In this document: positions 16,378 through 24,554 of the stretch, in pieces
Layout of the letters: each line of letters begins with the position of its first letter
How positions within the stretch are numbered: position 1 is the first letter of the stretch
From: Phormidesmis sp963789215
Lineage (GTDB): Bacteria; Cyanobacteriota; Cyanobacteriia; Phormidesmidales; Phormidesmidaceae
Assembly (NCBI GenBank): GCA_963789215.1
Contig: CAWBJY010000002.1
Coordinates: forward strand, 248,001 to 312,000
Reading direction: 5' to 3'
DNA length: 64,000 bases
The notes under the pieces: generated by a model
Databases searched by the model: none
What the model saw: the letters and a program-made list of their open reading frames with translations, nothing else
What the model was told of the DNA's origin: nothing
Program-made: the position numbers and the translations under genes

Positions 16378-17718
16378 TTATACCGTGACCTTAAAGGCGC
16401 TGGTATTTTCTTTTAGAAGCGCTCGCTTCGGCCCGTGAATAGGGTCTTCTACGATGATGGTCTGATCGCGGCTAGCCCCTAGAGAAACAATTGCAATTGG
16501 CGCTTCTGCTAGCTTGGCAAGAAACTCCAAATAGTCTAGTGCGGCTTCGGGCAGGTCTTTTAGCTCGCGGCAGTGCTCTGTAGACTGCTTCCATCCGGGT
16601 AGCGTTTTGTAGATGGGCTTGCAGCGAGCAAACTGTACGGCGCTACTCGGTAAGTCTGTGCAGCGCTCGCCATCTAGCTCATAAGCCACGCAAACTTTAA
16701 TCTCTTCTAGCCCATCTAGTACGTCTAGCTTGGTGATCGCTAGGCAGTCCAAACCATTTATTCGTACCGCATAGCGAGCGACCACACCGTCGAACCAACC
16801 GCAGCGGCGGCGGCGACCCGTGGTGGTGCCAAACTCTGCGCCCACTTCGCAAATCATAGAACCCACTTCGTCGTTGAGTTCGGTGGGGAAAGGGCCTTCG
16901 CCCACGCGAGTGGTGTAGGCTTTAGCGACGCCAATGACGCGATCAATGGTGGTAGGGCCGACGCCTGAGCCGATGCAGGCTCCGCCCGCTACTGGGTTAG
17001 AAGACGTGACGTAAGGATAGGTGCCGTGGTCGAGGTCTAGCAGGGTGCCCTGTGCGCCTTCGAAGAGGATGTTTTTCTTTTGCAGCGCGGCGTTGTAGAT
17101 TTGCAAGGAGCTGTCGGTGATGTGCGATCGCAGCCGATCTGCATAGCCCTGATACTCTTCAAACACATCATCCGCGTTCAAAGGCTCCAATCCGTAGAGC
17201 TTCTCTAGCACGACGTTCTTGGTATCAATCGTCCACTTCAACTGTTCGGCAAAGGCTTCCGCATCCATCAAGTCGATCATTCGAATGCCCGTACGCTCAG
17301 ACTTATCAGCGTAAGTGGGGCCAATGCCGCGTTTGGTCGTCCCAATTTTTTTGCTGCCGCGCTGCTCCTCAGCCGCATTATCAATAATGCGGTGATAAGG
17401 CATCGTGACGTGGGCCGTCTGTGAGATGAACAGGTTGTCCGAAGAAATGCCCAGCGCTTCTACTTGATCTAGCTCAGCGATCAGCTCTTTGGGATCGATT
17501 ACCGTGCCATTGCCAATGATGCATTGGGTTTCGGGATAGAGAATGCCCGAAGGAATCAAGTGCAGCTTGAAAGTTTGGTCTTCGACGACAACGGTATGGC
17601 CAGCATTTACGCCGCCCTGATATCGCACTACCACGTCTGCCGATTTGCTCAGCAGATCTGTGATTTTACCTTTACCTTCATCGCCCCATTGAGCGCCGAT
17701 AACAATAACGTTAGCCAA
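16378..17718 (-). CDS. purA: adenylosuccinate synthetase
   Basis: A 446-residue enzyme that joins IMP and aspartate with GTP to form adenylosuccinate, the first step from IMP to AMP. Diagnostic motifs: GAQWGDEGKGK at residues 8-18, YQGGVNAGHTVV at about 33, GTTKRGIGPTY at about 126, the GTP-contacting EGAQGTLLDLDHGTYPYVTSS at about 218, and TTGRRRRCGWFD at about 294. The length is normal. Start ATG 17718. It is transcribed toward rplY. The long spacer upstream separates it from a divergent adenosine-deaminase-like gene. Confidence 0.97.
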   Translation of the reverse strand: MANVIVIGAQWGDEGKGKITDLLSKSADVVVRYQGGVNAGHTVVVEDQTFKLHLIPSGILYPETQCIIGNGTVIDPKELIAELDQVEALGISSDNLFISQTAHVTMPYHRIIDNAAEEQRGSKKIGTTKRGIGPTYADKSERTGIRMIDLMDAEAFAEQLKWTIDTKNVVLEKLYGLEPLNADDVFEEYQGYADRLRSHITDSSLQIYNAALQKKNILFEGAQGTLLDLDHGTYPYVTSSNPVAGGACIGSGVGPTTIDRVIGVAKAYTTRVGEGPFPTELNDEVGSMICEVGAEFGTTTGRRRRCGWFDGVVARYAVRINGLDCLAITKLDVLDGLEEIKVCVAYELDGERCTDLPSSAVQFARCKPIYKTLPGWKQSTEHCRELKDLPEAALDYLEFLAKLAEAPIAIVSLGASRDQTIIVEDPIHGPKRALLKENTSAFKVTV

Positions 17719-18184
17719 GGGAATACATCGCTAAATTTCAAACAAACAACAATTATCACCAAGCTTTGAGTGAAGTGTCAACAACAAAATTATTAGATGA
17801 ATGTCATCAAGCCCCAAAATAAAGAGGGCTACACCCCCTCCTCGAAAGCATTTGATATGGTGTAGAAAGAAGTAATAAGTTTTCTACGGTTTTTACTAAT
17901 TCGTTCTCAATATGGGCGTCCGTCACTGCCACCGACTCGACTTTTTTCAACTTGTACGCTAGCCCTGTTTCCTTTTTCGAAGCAGATGTTTAGCCGTACT
18001 TAGATACCAGATCCCGATGCCGCAGATACCGCCTGAGTAGCGTCTGAGAACGGTCATTGAGCAATCCTCAAACGCCGCTTCGATACGGTTACTCATTGCC
18101 CAATAAAACAGCCCATAAATAACCCTTTCAGACTCCTTTTAAAAGGTCTTATCAATACTCCCTCACGCAAAATAAAGTATTCCT
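17719..18184. other. divergent intergenic region with a possible 45-codon reverse ORF
   Basis: 466 bases between purA and the deaminase-like gene. A reverse-strand frame at 17959-18096 begins with ATG and encodes 45 residues starting MSNRIEAAFEDCSMTVLRR and ending in a basic HLLRKRKQG. It has no clear ribosome site and may be noncoding. A 12-bp palindrome sits near the forward start (separate entry). Confidence 0.4.
18130..18149. promoter_or_regulatory. palindromic operator-like site upstream of the deaminase-like gene
   Basis: AGAC-T-CCTTTTAAAAGG-TCT: the 12-bp core CCTTTTAAAAGG (18135-18146) is a perfect palindrome flanked by AGA and TCT, and ends 38 bp before the ATG at 18185. It could be an operator or a leader hairpin; no partner regulator is known. 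Confidence 0.4.
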
Positions 18185-19228
18185 ATGAGTTTGTACGCAG
18201 AGCTACACCGCCATCTAGGCGGTTCCGTTGTTCCTAGAGTGCTGTGGCGCTACTTCGAACGCAATCGCCCCGATCTTTCTGGTCGATTCGAAAACTACTT
18301 AGACTTTGAGCAGTTTTACACCCATCCTAAAGACACGCTAGAAGAGTACTTAGAACTGCATACCCTAGTAGAAAGCGTGCAGACTAAAGAAGCCCTTCCT
18401 TACTTCATCTATCGCCTGATTCGCGGCGCCTATATCTTCGAAAATCTAGCTTACTTAGAGTTGCGATATACCCCTTACTACCGCACCCCAGAACGTCTTA
18501 GCGCGACCGAAAGAATTGATGCGATGGCGGAAATTATTGAGGTCGTGGGTAGAGCTAGCCAGCAGAGTGAGTATCCGGTAGTGACTAAGCAGATTCTCTG
18601 CATGCACTCGCGGCTGCCTTACGAAACCAATCGCGCTACACTCGAGCTAGCGGCTCAGTATCCCGAATACGTCTGCGGTGTAGATATTGCGGGCGGCGAC
18701 TCGGTTTACAATATAGAAGAGCTAAAGCGGCTGTATTCTCAAGCTCGCGAGCTAGGGCTAAACACGACTGGGCATCTGTATGAAACTAAGGACGGCTGCT
18801 ATCCGGAACTGCTGCCTTACCTCAATCGCATTGGGCACGGCATTCAAATTCCGCTGAACCATCCAGAGCTGCTAAAGGGCGTTGCTGCTAGGGGTCAGTG
18901 TCTTGAGATTTGCCCAACGACCTACTTTCAAACTGGCTCTTTGGACAATATTGGCCAGCTAAAAACCATCTTTGATCGCTGCTTTGATGCCGGTGTAGAT
19001 ATCGCTATTTGTACAGACAATGCGGGTTTGCACAACGTGCGATTGCCGTTTGAGTATGAGAATTTGCTCACTCAAGATGTGATCGGTTTTGACGAGCTAA
19101 GAGCCTGTCAAGCGTCGGCGTTTCGCCATGCATTTGCCTGGCCGCACAAGCAGCAACCCGCCTCTTTGCTCTCTACGCTGCTAAAAGATCGAGGGCGCGA
19201 TAGAGGGCGTCAGCCGGTTGCCAGATAG
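18185..19228 (+). CDS. adenosine-deaminase-like amidohydrolase
   Basis: A 347-residue metal-dependent hydrolase of the adenosine/AMP deaminase superfamily. The metal-binding HxH is present early (ELHRHLGGS, residues 6-14). Later come TGHLYETKD (His and Glu with the same spacing as HAGE in adenosine deaminase, about residue 199), RIGHGIQI (about 218), CPTTYFQTGS (about 241) and CTDNAGLHN (about 279). In true adenosine deaminases the last motif reads TDDP; here the second Asp is Asn and the Pro is absent. So the fold and metal site are kept, but the substrate may differ. Its position upstream of purA (divergent) hints at purine metabolism only weakly. Confidence 0.8.
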   Translation: MSLYAELHRHLGGSVVPRVLWRYFERNRPDLSGRFENYLDFEQFYTHPKDTLEEYLELHTLVESVQTKEALPYFIYRLIRGAYIFENLAYLELRYTPYYRTPERLSATERIDAMAEIIEVVGRASQQSEYPVVTKQILCMHSRLPYETNRATLELAAQYPEYVCGVDIAGGDSVYNIEELKRLYSQARELGLNTTGHLYETKDGCYPELLPYLNRIGHGIQIPLNHPELLKGVAARGQCLEICPTTYFQTGSLDNIGQLKTIFDRCFDAGVDIAICTDNAGLHNVRLPFEYENLLTQDVIGFDELRACQASAFRHAFAWPHKQQPASLLSTLLKDRGRDRGRQPVAR

Positions 19229-19232
19229 ACTT

Positions 19233-19272
19233 AAAAGCTGAATTCTTTTGAAGGTGGCTCAGGCTTTTTTTA
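19233..19272 (+). terminator. probable terminator after the deaminase-like gene
   Basis: AAAAGCTGA and TCAGGCTTTTTTT form a stem with one bulge followed by seven T residues, 5 bp after the stop codon. Confidence 0.4.
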
Positions 19273-19388
19273 TTTCGAGCTTGGGCCGCTCTTCGCTGAG
19301 ACTCATCGCTTGCTCAGCGGCATCGTCTAAATTTAAGACATCCTCTACCACACATACATTTCTCGCATTTAGATAAGGTTACTCGTTC

Positions 19389-19940
19389 ATGGATAAACGT
19401 CATTTTTTGCAAACCGGTGCGGCCTTTGTTGGCGCGATCGCACTTCTTCGCTTGGCCACTCAATCAAAATCAGATGCCTCATCTAATCCTCAATCTAAAG
19501 AGCCATCAGGTACTGCTTCACAATCTGAAGTAGCGCTAATGAAAGCCAATAGTTACGAGGTTAATAAGACAGAAGAAGAATGGCGCAAAAGCCTGTCGCC
19601 CGAAGAATTTGCTGTTCTTCGAAAAGAAAGCACTGAGCGGCCTCACAGTAGCAAACTCGACAAGCTGTGGGCTGCGGGAATCTATAGCTGCGCAGGCTGT
19701 AGCAATCCACTGTTCTCTTCAGAGACTAAGTTTGACAGTGGCACTGGCTGGCCTAGCTTTTACGCCCCGCTCGATAACGCGGTTGCCACTACCGTTGACA
19801 AGTCACTTTTCATGACGCGCACTGAAGTCCACTGCGATCGCTGCGGCGGCCATCTCGGTCATGTATTTAACGATGGCCCCGAGCCAACCGGCAAACGCTA
19901 CTGCATGAATGGCGTTGCCATGTCGTTTGAGGCTGCCTAG
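19389..19940 (+). CDS. msrB: exported peptide-methionine (R)-S-oxide reductase
   Basis: MsrB reduces methionine-R-sulfoxide in proteins with thioredoxin-type electrons. The catalytic domain fills residues 55-183: EEEWRKSLSPEEF at the start, two Zn-binding CxxC pairs (SCAGC and CDRC), GTGWPSF, HLGHVFNDGP, and the catalytic Cys in RYCMNGVAMSF. Unlike typical cytosolic MsrB it has a 50-residue N-terminal extension with KRHFLQTGAAFVGAIALLRL, a signal- or anchor-like segment resembling a weak Tat signal, then a Ser/Gln-rich linker. This suggests activity in the periplasm or thylakoid lumen. The start ATG 19389 is needed to include the signal. Confidence 0.94.
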   Translation: MDKRHFLQTGAAFVGAIALLRLATQSKSDASSNPQSKEPSGTASQSEVALMKANSYEVNKTEEEWRKSLSPEEFAVLRKESTERPHSSKLDKLWAAGIYSCAGCSNPLFSSETKFDSGTGWPSFYAPLDNAVATTVDKSLFMTRTEVHCDRCGGHLGHVFNDGPEPTGKRYCMNGVAMSFEAA

Positions 19941-19994
19941 CGGTTAAGACTCCCTGACTTTTGAAGTCGCTCTAGCAGGATAGGAAAATGGACT

Positions 19995-20474
19995 TTAAGA
20001 GTTCATTGACTCGTCCATACGGCCAAGTACCTTATCTCGGAAGCCAGCATCTTGACTAGCTAGCCCCAGGATTTGCATATACTCGGGCATGGTCAAACCG
20101 CTTGCTTTGATCAAAGCAACGGCGTCGGCCTCAATTGACTGCTGAATCTTTAGGGCTTCAGCGCTAGTTTCCGCGGCGGGGAGTTCTGGCTCTCTATCGC
20201 TCAGTAGCTGAAGGACTTGAAGATAGGCAGCCGCAAATTGATCGACCTTGTCGGCCGCAATATCTGCGCTATCCGCTGGTAATCCACTCGGCGATTGGGC
20301 TGCTTCAATGGCAGCCGGCGGGGTGGATAGCGTATCGGCAAGGCTTACTGTAGGCAAGCTAACCAGGCTAGCTATGCTAAGAACGGCAGCTAGTACAAAG
20401 CTCAGTAGATGAGAGCACCTGCTTCGAATTGAGCTAATTTGCGAACAGTCAGATTGCGGCTTCGATGGAGTCAT
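19995..20474 (-). CDS. DUF4168 secreted protein
   Basis: A 159-residue protein with a long N-region, a hydrophobic core (HLLSFVLAAVLSIASLVSLPTVSLA) and a probable cleavage site at about residue 47. The mature part matches the DUF4168 pattern: DKVDQFAAAYLQVLQLL (about 76-92), a central linker, then GLTMPEYMQILGLASQDAGFRDKVLGRM (about 126-153). DUF4168 proteins are common exported proteins of cyanobacteria and proteobacteria with no known function. It converges with msrB, whose stop is about 55 bp away. Confidence 0.8.
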   Translation of the reverse strand: MTPSKPQSDCSQISSIRSRCSHLLSFVLAAVLSIASLVSLPTVSLADTLSTPPAAIEAAQSPSGLPADSADIAADKVDQFAAAYLQVLQLLSDREPELPAAETSAEALKIQQSIEADAVALIKASGLTMPEYMQILGLASQDAGFRDKVLGRMDESMNS

Positions 20475-20638
20475 CAGTAATCGTTAAGAACTTATAGCTG
20501 TCGAAAGAGTGTATCTCTTGTCTAAGGCGGTGGCAGCTCAACTTTCTGAGAGAAACATTCTGTTAAGACTAACGGGATCTGCCAACTGTATGACTAGACT
20601 AGACATACTGACTAAGTATAAATACAGATTAGACGTTC

Positions 20639-20944
20639 ATGTCATCTAGCCAATCTTCTTCGAGTGATATGCAGGCTGCTGATTCAACCCTAGACGAGTC
20701 CCAACAGGTTTTGTCTCAGCGTGAGCTGCAAATTGTTGAACTCGTATCGGCTGGAATGACTAATCAAAAGATTTCAGAAGAGTTAGATATCAGCAAGCGC
20801 ACGGTAGATAACCACGTAAGCAACGTGCTGAATAAGACAGACACCGGAAACCGAGTCGCGCTGGTTCTATGGGCTTTGCAGTCGGGCAAAGTCTGTATTG
20901 ATGAACTTAACTGCTGCCGGTTGCCGGAAAGAGAAATCGGTTGA
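20639..20944 (+). CDS. small LuxR/NarL-type HTH regulator (PedR-like)
   Basis: A 101-residue protein with only a DNA-binding domain: SQRELQIVELVSAGMTNQKISEELDISKRTVDNHVSNVLNKT (about residues 26-67) is a complete LuxR-type helix-turn-helix, with no receiver or ligand domain. The tail GKVCIDELNCCRLPERE has three cysteines. In Synechocystis the small LuxR-type regulator PedR (about 90 residues) responds to photosynthetic electron transport through thioredoxin and a Cys; the size, solo HTH and Cys tail fit this, so a PedR-type role is a reasonable guess. A -10 TATAAA at 20617-20622 has a partial -35 TAGACT 16 bp upstream. psbA lies 225 bp downstream on the other strand. Confidence 0.8.
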   Translation: MSSSQSSSSDMQAADSTLDESQQVLSQRELQIVELVSAGMTNQKISEELDISKRTVDNHVSNVLNKTDTGNRVALVLWALQSGKVCIDELNCCRLPEREIG

Positions 20945-21045
20945 TTCCTCGAGCTAGGCGGCGCAGATCCTTAATTTATCTACTAAATGGCTAGATGAAA
21001 GTAAAAAAGCACTTTGTTTAAAGTAGTCAGACCCAAAATTCGCAA

Positions 21046-21091
21046 ACAAAAAGCCCCCCGCACCGTCTTTAAGGACATGTCCGAGGGGCTT
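21046..21091 (-). terminator. psbA terminator
   Basis: On the reverse strand AAGCCCC...GGGGCTT close a long hairpin with an inner palindrome GGACATGTCC (21073-21082), followed by TTTTTG. It lies about 80 bp past the psbA stop. Confidence 0.8.
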
Positions 21092-21169
21092 CTTAGTCTT
21101 AGCGAGTCCGGAACTACCCAACCCGTCAGGCCAGGTAGAAATGACTCACTAATGTGTTAGCTGTATCAA

Positions 21170-22252
21170 CTATGCGTTGATGGCAGGAGCGGTGAGCGCT
21201 ACAGGAGCAGCTTCGCCAGCAGCCAAGTCAAGCGGGAAGTTGTGAGCGTTGCGCTCGTGCATTACTTCCATACCCAGGTTGGCACGGTTCAAAACGTCTG
21301 CCCAGCTACCAATCACACGACCCTGTGAGTCGATGATTGACTGGTTGAAGTTGAACCCGTTCAAGTTGAACGCCATCGTGGAAATACCTAAAGCGGTAAA
21401 CCAGATGCCGACAACGGGCCAGGCGCCGAGCAAAAAGTGCAAGGAGCGGCTGTTGTTGAACGATGCGTACTGGAAGATCAAACGACCGAAGTAGCCGTGG
21501 GCTGCAACGATGTTGTAAGTCTCTTCCTCTTGGCCAAACTTGTAGCCGTAGTTCTGACTCTCAGTCTCAGTTGTTTCACGAACCAAGCTAGATGTCACGA
21601 GTGAACCGTGCATCGCAGAGAACAAAGAACCACCGAACACACCCGCTACACCCAACATGTGGAAGGGGTGCATCAAGATGTTGTGCTCTGCTTGGAACAC
21701 CAACATGAAGTTGAACGTACCCGAGATACCTAGAGGCATCCCGTCAGAGAATGAACCCTGACCGAGGGGGTAGATCAAGAACACGGCCGTTGCCGCTGCA
21801 ACTGGTGCAGAGTAGGCAACGCAAATCCAAGGGCGCATACCGAGGCGGTAAGAAAGCTCCCACTCACGACCCATGTAGCAAAAAACGCCGATGAGGAAGT
21901 GGAAGATTACCAACTGGTAAGGGCCGCCATTGTAAAGCCACTCATCGAGTGAAGCAGCTTCCCAGATGGGGTAGAAGTGAAGACCAATCGCGTTGGACGA
22001 AGGCACAACTGCACCAGAGATGATGTTGTTGCCGTACATCAATGAACCTGCAACAGGCTCACGGATGCCGTCGATGTCAACGGGAGGGGCTGCGATGAAC
22101 GCAATCACGAAACAAGCTGTAGCAGCAAGCAATGTCGGGATCATCAGCACGCCGAACCAACCTACGTAGAGGCGGTTGTCGGTGCTTGTAACCCACTGAC
22201 AGAACTGCTCCCACAACGTAGCGCTTTGGCGCTGTTGTAGAGTAGTAGTCAT
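21170..22252 (-). CDS. psbA: photosystem II D1 protein
   Basis: The D1 reaction-centre protein of photosystem II in the thylakoid membrane, 360 residues, full length. Seen: Y161 and D170 (the redox-active Tyr and a Mn-cluster ligand) in IYPLGQGSFSD, and the C-terminal 16-residue extension AGEAAPVALTAPAINA, removed by CtpA after Ala344 (LDLA|AGE). Residue 130 is Glu (YMGREWE), the form found in high-light D1 isoforms, where Gln marks the low-light form. Only one psbA copy is in the window; cyanobacteria usually have several. Its promoter has a clear -35/-10 pair overlapping an inverted repeat (22325-22353). Confidence 0.98.
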   Translation of the reverse strand: MTTTLQQRQSATLWEQFCQWVTSTDNRLYVGWFGVLMIPTLLAATACFVIAFIAAPPVDIDGIREPVAGSLMYGNNIISGAVVPSSNAIGLHFYPIWEAASLDEWLYNGGPYQLVIFHFLIGVFCYMGREWELSYRLGMRPWICVAYSAPVAAATAVFLIYPLGQGSFSDGMPLGISGTFNFMLVFQAEHNILMHPFHMLGVAGVFGGSLFSAMHGSLVTSSLVRETTETESQNYGYKFGQEEETYNIVAAHGYFGRLIFQYASFNNSRSLHFLLGAWPVVGIWFTALGISTMAFNLNGFNFNQSIIDSQGRVIGSWADVLNRANLGMEVMHERNAHNFPLDLAAGEAAPVALTAPAINA

Positions 22253-22324
22253 TATTATTCCGGTAGTTAGGTACGTATGGGCTGAGTGCTTCGAAAGAAA
22301 GCGTTTGGCTCAACCGATATACCT

Positions 22325-22353
22325 AATATAGCTTTTGTAACGGAATATTACAA
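22325..22353 (-). promoter_or_regulatory. psbA promoter with an inverted repeat over the -35
   Basis: On the reverse strand TTGTAA (22353-22348) and TATATT (22330-22325) are 17 bp apart, a good sigma-70 pair about 72 bp upstream of the ATG. The -35 is one arm of TTGTAA-N7-TTACAA (22335-22353), a possible operator. Confidence 0.55.
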
Positions 22354-22479
22354 GCGCTCATTATCTTTTCTTCAGGATCTACCTCGAAAGACATAGCGGA
22401 ATGACATAGCGCTGCGAAGGCTGCAAATTCTCGGGGATGGGCGATCGCACCCAAAGGCCACGCAAGCATAACTGAATCA

Positions 22480-23088
22480 TTAGCCAATAGCGCTCATAGC
22501 ACTCTTCCAAGACAGTTCTTTACGCAATACCTGGAGTGCTTTTTGCTCCGCGCCCGAAAATAGTTCTGTCGCAACCAGCTCATTAAGAACCTGCTGAGCT
22601 AGCTGTGGGGCAAAGCCACCTCCAGAGCGAAGCAAATGCCCGTAGTAGGCAAACTGCGGCTTGCCATCGGCAGATAGATGAAAGCTGTGAATCTCGTCAG
22701 TGTTCATGGCGCAAACGGGCGTGTTCGCAGGAACAACGACGCGCGGAATACCTTGCAATCCGTAGCCATAAGGCTTTCCCGGTAGCAAGCTGCCTATCAG
22801 CACAACATTTAATAAAATGCAGGTGTCTTGCACCAAATCGGGCGTAAACATTGGATCGGGTGAGCCAGTTAGCCTGGGTCCGCTGTTCATAAACGATGAG
22901 TTAAACAGCTGTGAGTTGTAGACGATGCCAACCGCCCAATGCCGGTGACTGTCGAACTTTACGAATTGGCCAAAGCCGTAGTCTTCTATTTGAGGTGGGC
23001 TTTCGACATCGTTAGCTGTGTCGAGCTGCACAACGTAGTCGCAGTGGGAGTTGGACTTGACAACTTTGCCTAGACAAGAAGAAGACAT
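22480..23088 (-). CDS. conserved cyanobacterial protein with HAS-barrel-like start
   Basis: A 202-residue soluble protein. The N-terminal half has GKVVKSNSHCDYVVQL, then GFGQFVKFDSHRHWAVGIVYNSQLFN, resembling the small beta barrel that precedes HerA/ATP-synthase-type ATPases (HAS barrel), here without an ATPase. The C-terminal part is helical (PQLAQQVLNELVATELFSGAEQKALQVLR). Proteins of this form are annotated as hypothetical in many cyanobacteria. Role unknown; I am unsure of the barrel assignment. It lies upstream of psbA in the same direction, about 230 bp away. Confidence 0.65.
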   Translation of the reverse strand: MSSSCLGKVVKSNSHCDYVVQLDTANDVESPPQIEDYGFGQFVKFDSHRHWAVGIVYNSQLFNSSFMNSGPRLTGSPDPMFTPDLVQDTCILLNVVLIGSLLPGKPYGYGLQGIPRVVVPANTPVCAMNTDEIHSFHLSADGKPQFAYYGHLLRSGGGFAPQLAQQVLNELVATELFSGAEQKALQVLRKELSWKSAMSAIG

Positions 23089-23263
23089 ATGTTCGCTGGC
23101 TTGACTCTATTTGCTGATGTAGCTGATGTAGTTGGATTGCTGATGTAGTTTGGAGCGAGCTCAACGAGGCGGCTCTGTGGCTTTAGATATGGCTTTAGGA
23201 TATATCAAACAGTCGTACAGATGTATCAAGCGAGTAGATAACTTAAGCGAATTCGCATGCAAT

Positions 23264-23300
23264 AAAAAAGGAAGCACTGCAATGAGTACTTCCTCTTTTT
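23264..23300 (-). terminator. apcD terminator
   Basis: Reverse strand: AGGAAGTACT and AGTGCTTCCT form a stem around CATTGC, followed by a T run. It lies about 45 bp past the apcD stop. Confidence 0.8.
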
Positions 23301-23341
23301 CGTTACAAGCGTATTAATCCTGTGTCTGAATAGACATGTGC

Positions 23342-23830
23342 CTAAATAGACATGGCCTGAATAATATAGTCAAAGTAAGGCGCAGCTTCCGCAGCATCCT
23401 CATCTCGCATCAAGCCAACAGATGCATCCTTCAGGCAGCGAATGGCTTCTACCATGCCAGGGACAGGTACATCTAGCGCGTTGTACATTTCACGAACGCC
23501 GATTAGACCAATACTTTCGATGGGGCCTTTGTCACCCGCAATTAGGCTGTAGGTAATGAGCCGCAAGTACCAGCCATAGTCGCGCAGGCAAAGTGCTCTT
23601 TGCTTTTGACCGTAGGCGTTGCCACCTTTGGCAATAAAGTCGGGGCGGATTTTCCAGAGGGCATTGCTAGCTTGGTCAACAATCTTCTTTTCGTTGTCCG
23701 CTAGGATTTGAGCAATCTGCATCCGCTGACTGCCGGTCTTCAAAAAGTCTTCGATGCCTCTGAGTTCGCCACTGGTGGGGTAGCGCAACTCATCATCTGC
23801 ATTCAGGATTACTTGGCTAACAACAGACAT
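23342..23830 (-). CDS. apcD: allophycocyanin alpha-B subunit
   Basis: ApcD is the terminal emitter in the phycobilisome core that passes energy to photosystem I (and II). At 162 residues it has the exact family length. MSVVSQVILNADDELRYPTSGEL is the alpha-B start, distinct from ApcA. The phycocyanobilin-binding Cys is in ALCLRDYGWYLR (C at about residue 81). The end AAEAAPYFDYIIQAMS is also typical. It is alone, as is usual for apcD, and is followed by a strong terminator. Confidence 0.97.
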   Translation of the reverse strand: MSVVSQVILNADDELRYPTSGELRGIEDFLKTGSQRMQIAQILADNEKKIVDQASNALWKIRPDFIAKGGNAYGQKQRALCLRDYGWYLRLITYSLIAGDKGPIESIGLIGVREMYNALDVPVPGMVEAIRCLKDASVGLMRDEDAAEAAPYFDYIIQAMSI

Positions 23831-24102
23831 AGTTTCTAGGGCGGTAACTCGTTTAATATTTACAGTTTAGCGACTTCGGGGACGACAAGGAAAGCGATCG
23901 CTTGCTTTCCTCATACATTTTTACCGCTATAAATAAAGCGAGACGCTGCATACGCCCATCTGAGAAAACTTCTAAGAAATATTAAGACATCTGAAGCGCC
24001 ATTCAAAACACAGGCTACAGACTCAAATGCACTAAACGTTTGAGTATAAATGCGCCATACTGGAGAGTCTGCTTAACCAGAAGCCCGCTCAACCGATTTG
24101 CC

Positions 24103-24450
24103 ATGTTGCCCTCAATGCCTACGCCGAGAAACTCTTCAGAAGAGGCCCAGTTGGACAATACGGAGACAGAGAGCGTATGGCCTGCACCCCCTAGTCAATC
24201 ACCGATTCAAGCTAAGCCCGATGCAGCAGAGCAACCTGGCAATAAGCAGCCATCTAAAGGTCAGTCTTCTCCATCGGAAGCCAGTCAGCTAGCCATTCAG
24301 TTAGCTTTAGAAGTCAGCCCGCCGAAAATCAGCCAGTTAGACGCACGCCACCGCCTCGTATTACTGAGAAGCCGAAGCCTAAGGCGCAAAAAACAGGTAG
24401 GCCCAAAACTGAAAAGCCAAAAACCGAGAAGCCAAAAACCGAAACCCTAA
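24103..24450 (+). pseudogene. N-terminal extension of rlmD in a different frame
   Basis: From ATG 24103 (MLPSMPTPRNSSEEAQLD) a frame encodes a Pro/Ser/Gln/Glu-rich disordered stretch and runs to a stop at 24448. At about 24320-24360 the coding look moves to the next frame, which then reads as Pro/Lys/Thr/Glu repeats (KPKTEKPKTE...) and joins the RlmD TRAM domain without a stop. So this looks like the true N-terminus of rlmD, separated by a shift of one base (-1). A sequencing indel, real frameshift or programmed slippage are all possible. Confidence 0.5.
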
Positions 24451-24554
24451 AGACCGAGAAGCTAAAGACTGAGAAGCTCACAGAGGTTTGGCCCGAGACC
24501 GCGCCAGAACCCAAATGGCAGGAGGGAGAGATTATTAAGCTCGCCATCACAGAC

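Noticed and set aside
18160..18178. Yfr1-like core (ACTCCCTCACGC resembling ACTCCTCACAC)
   Set aside because: Only an approximate match, without the two flanking stem-loops, and too close to the start codon of the deaminase-like gene.
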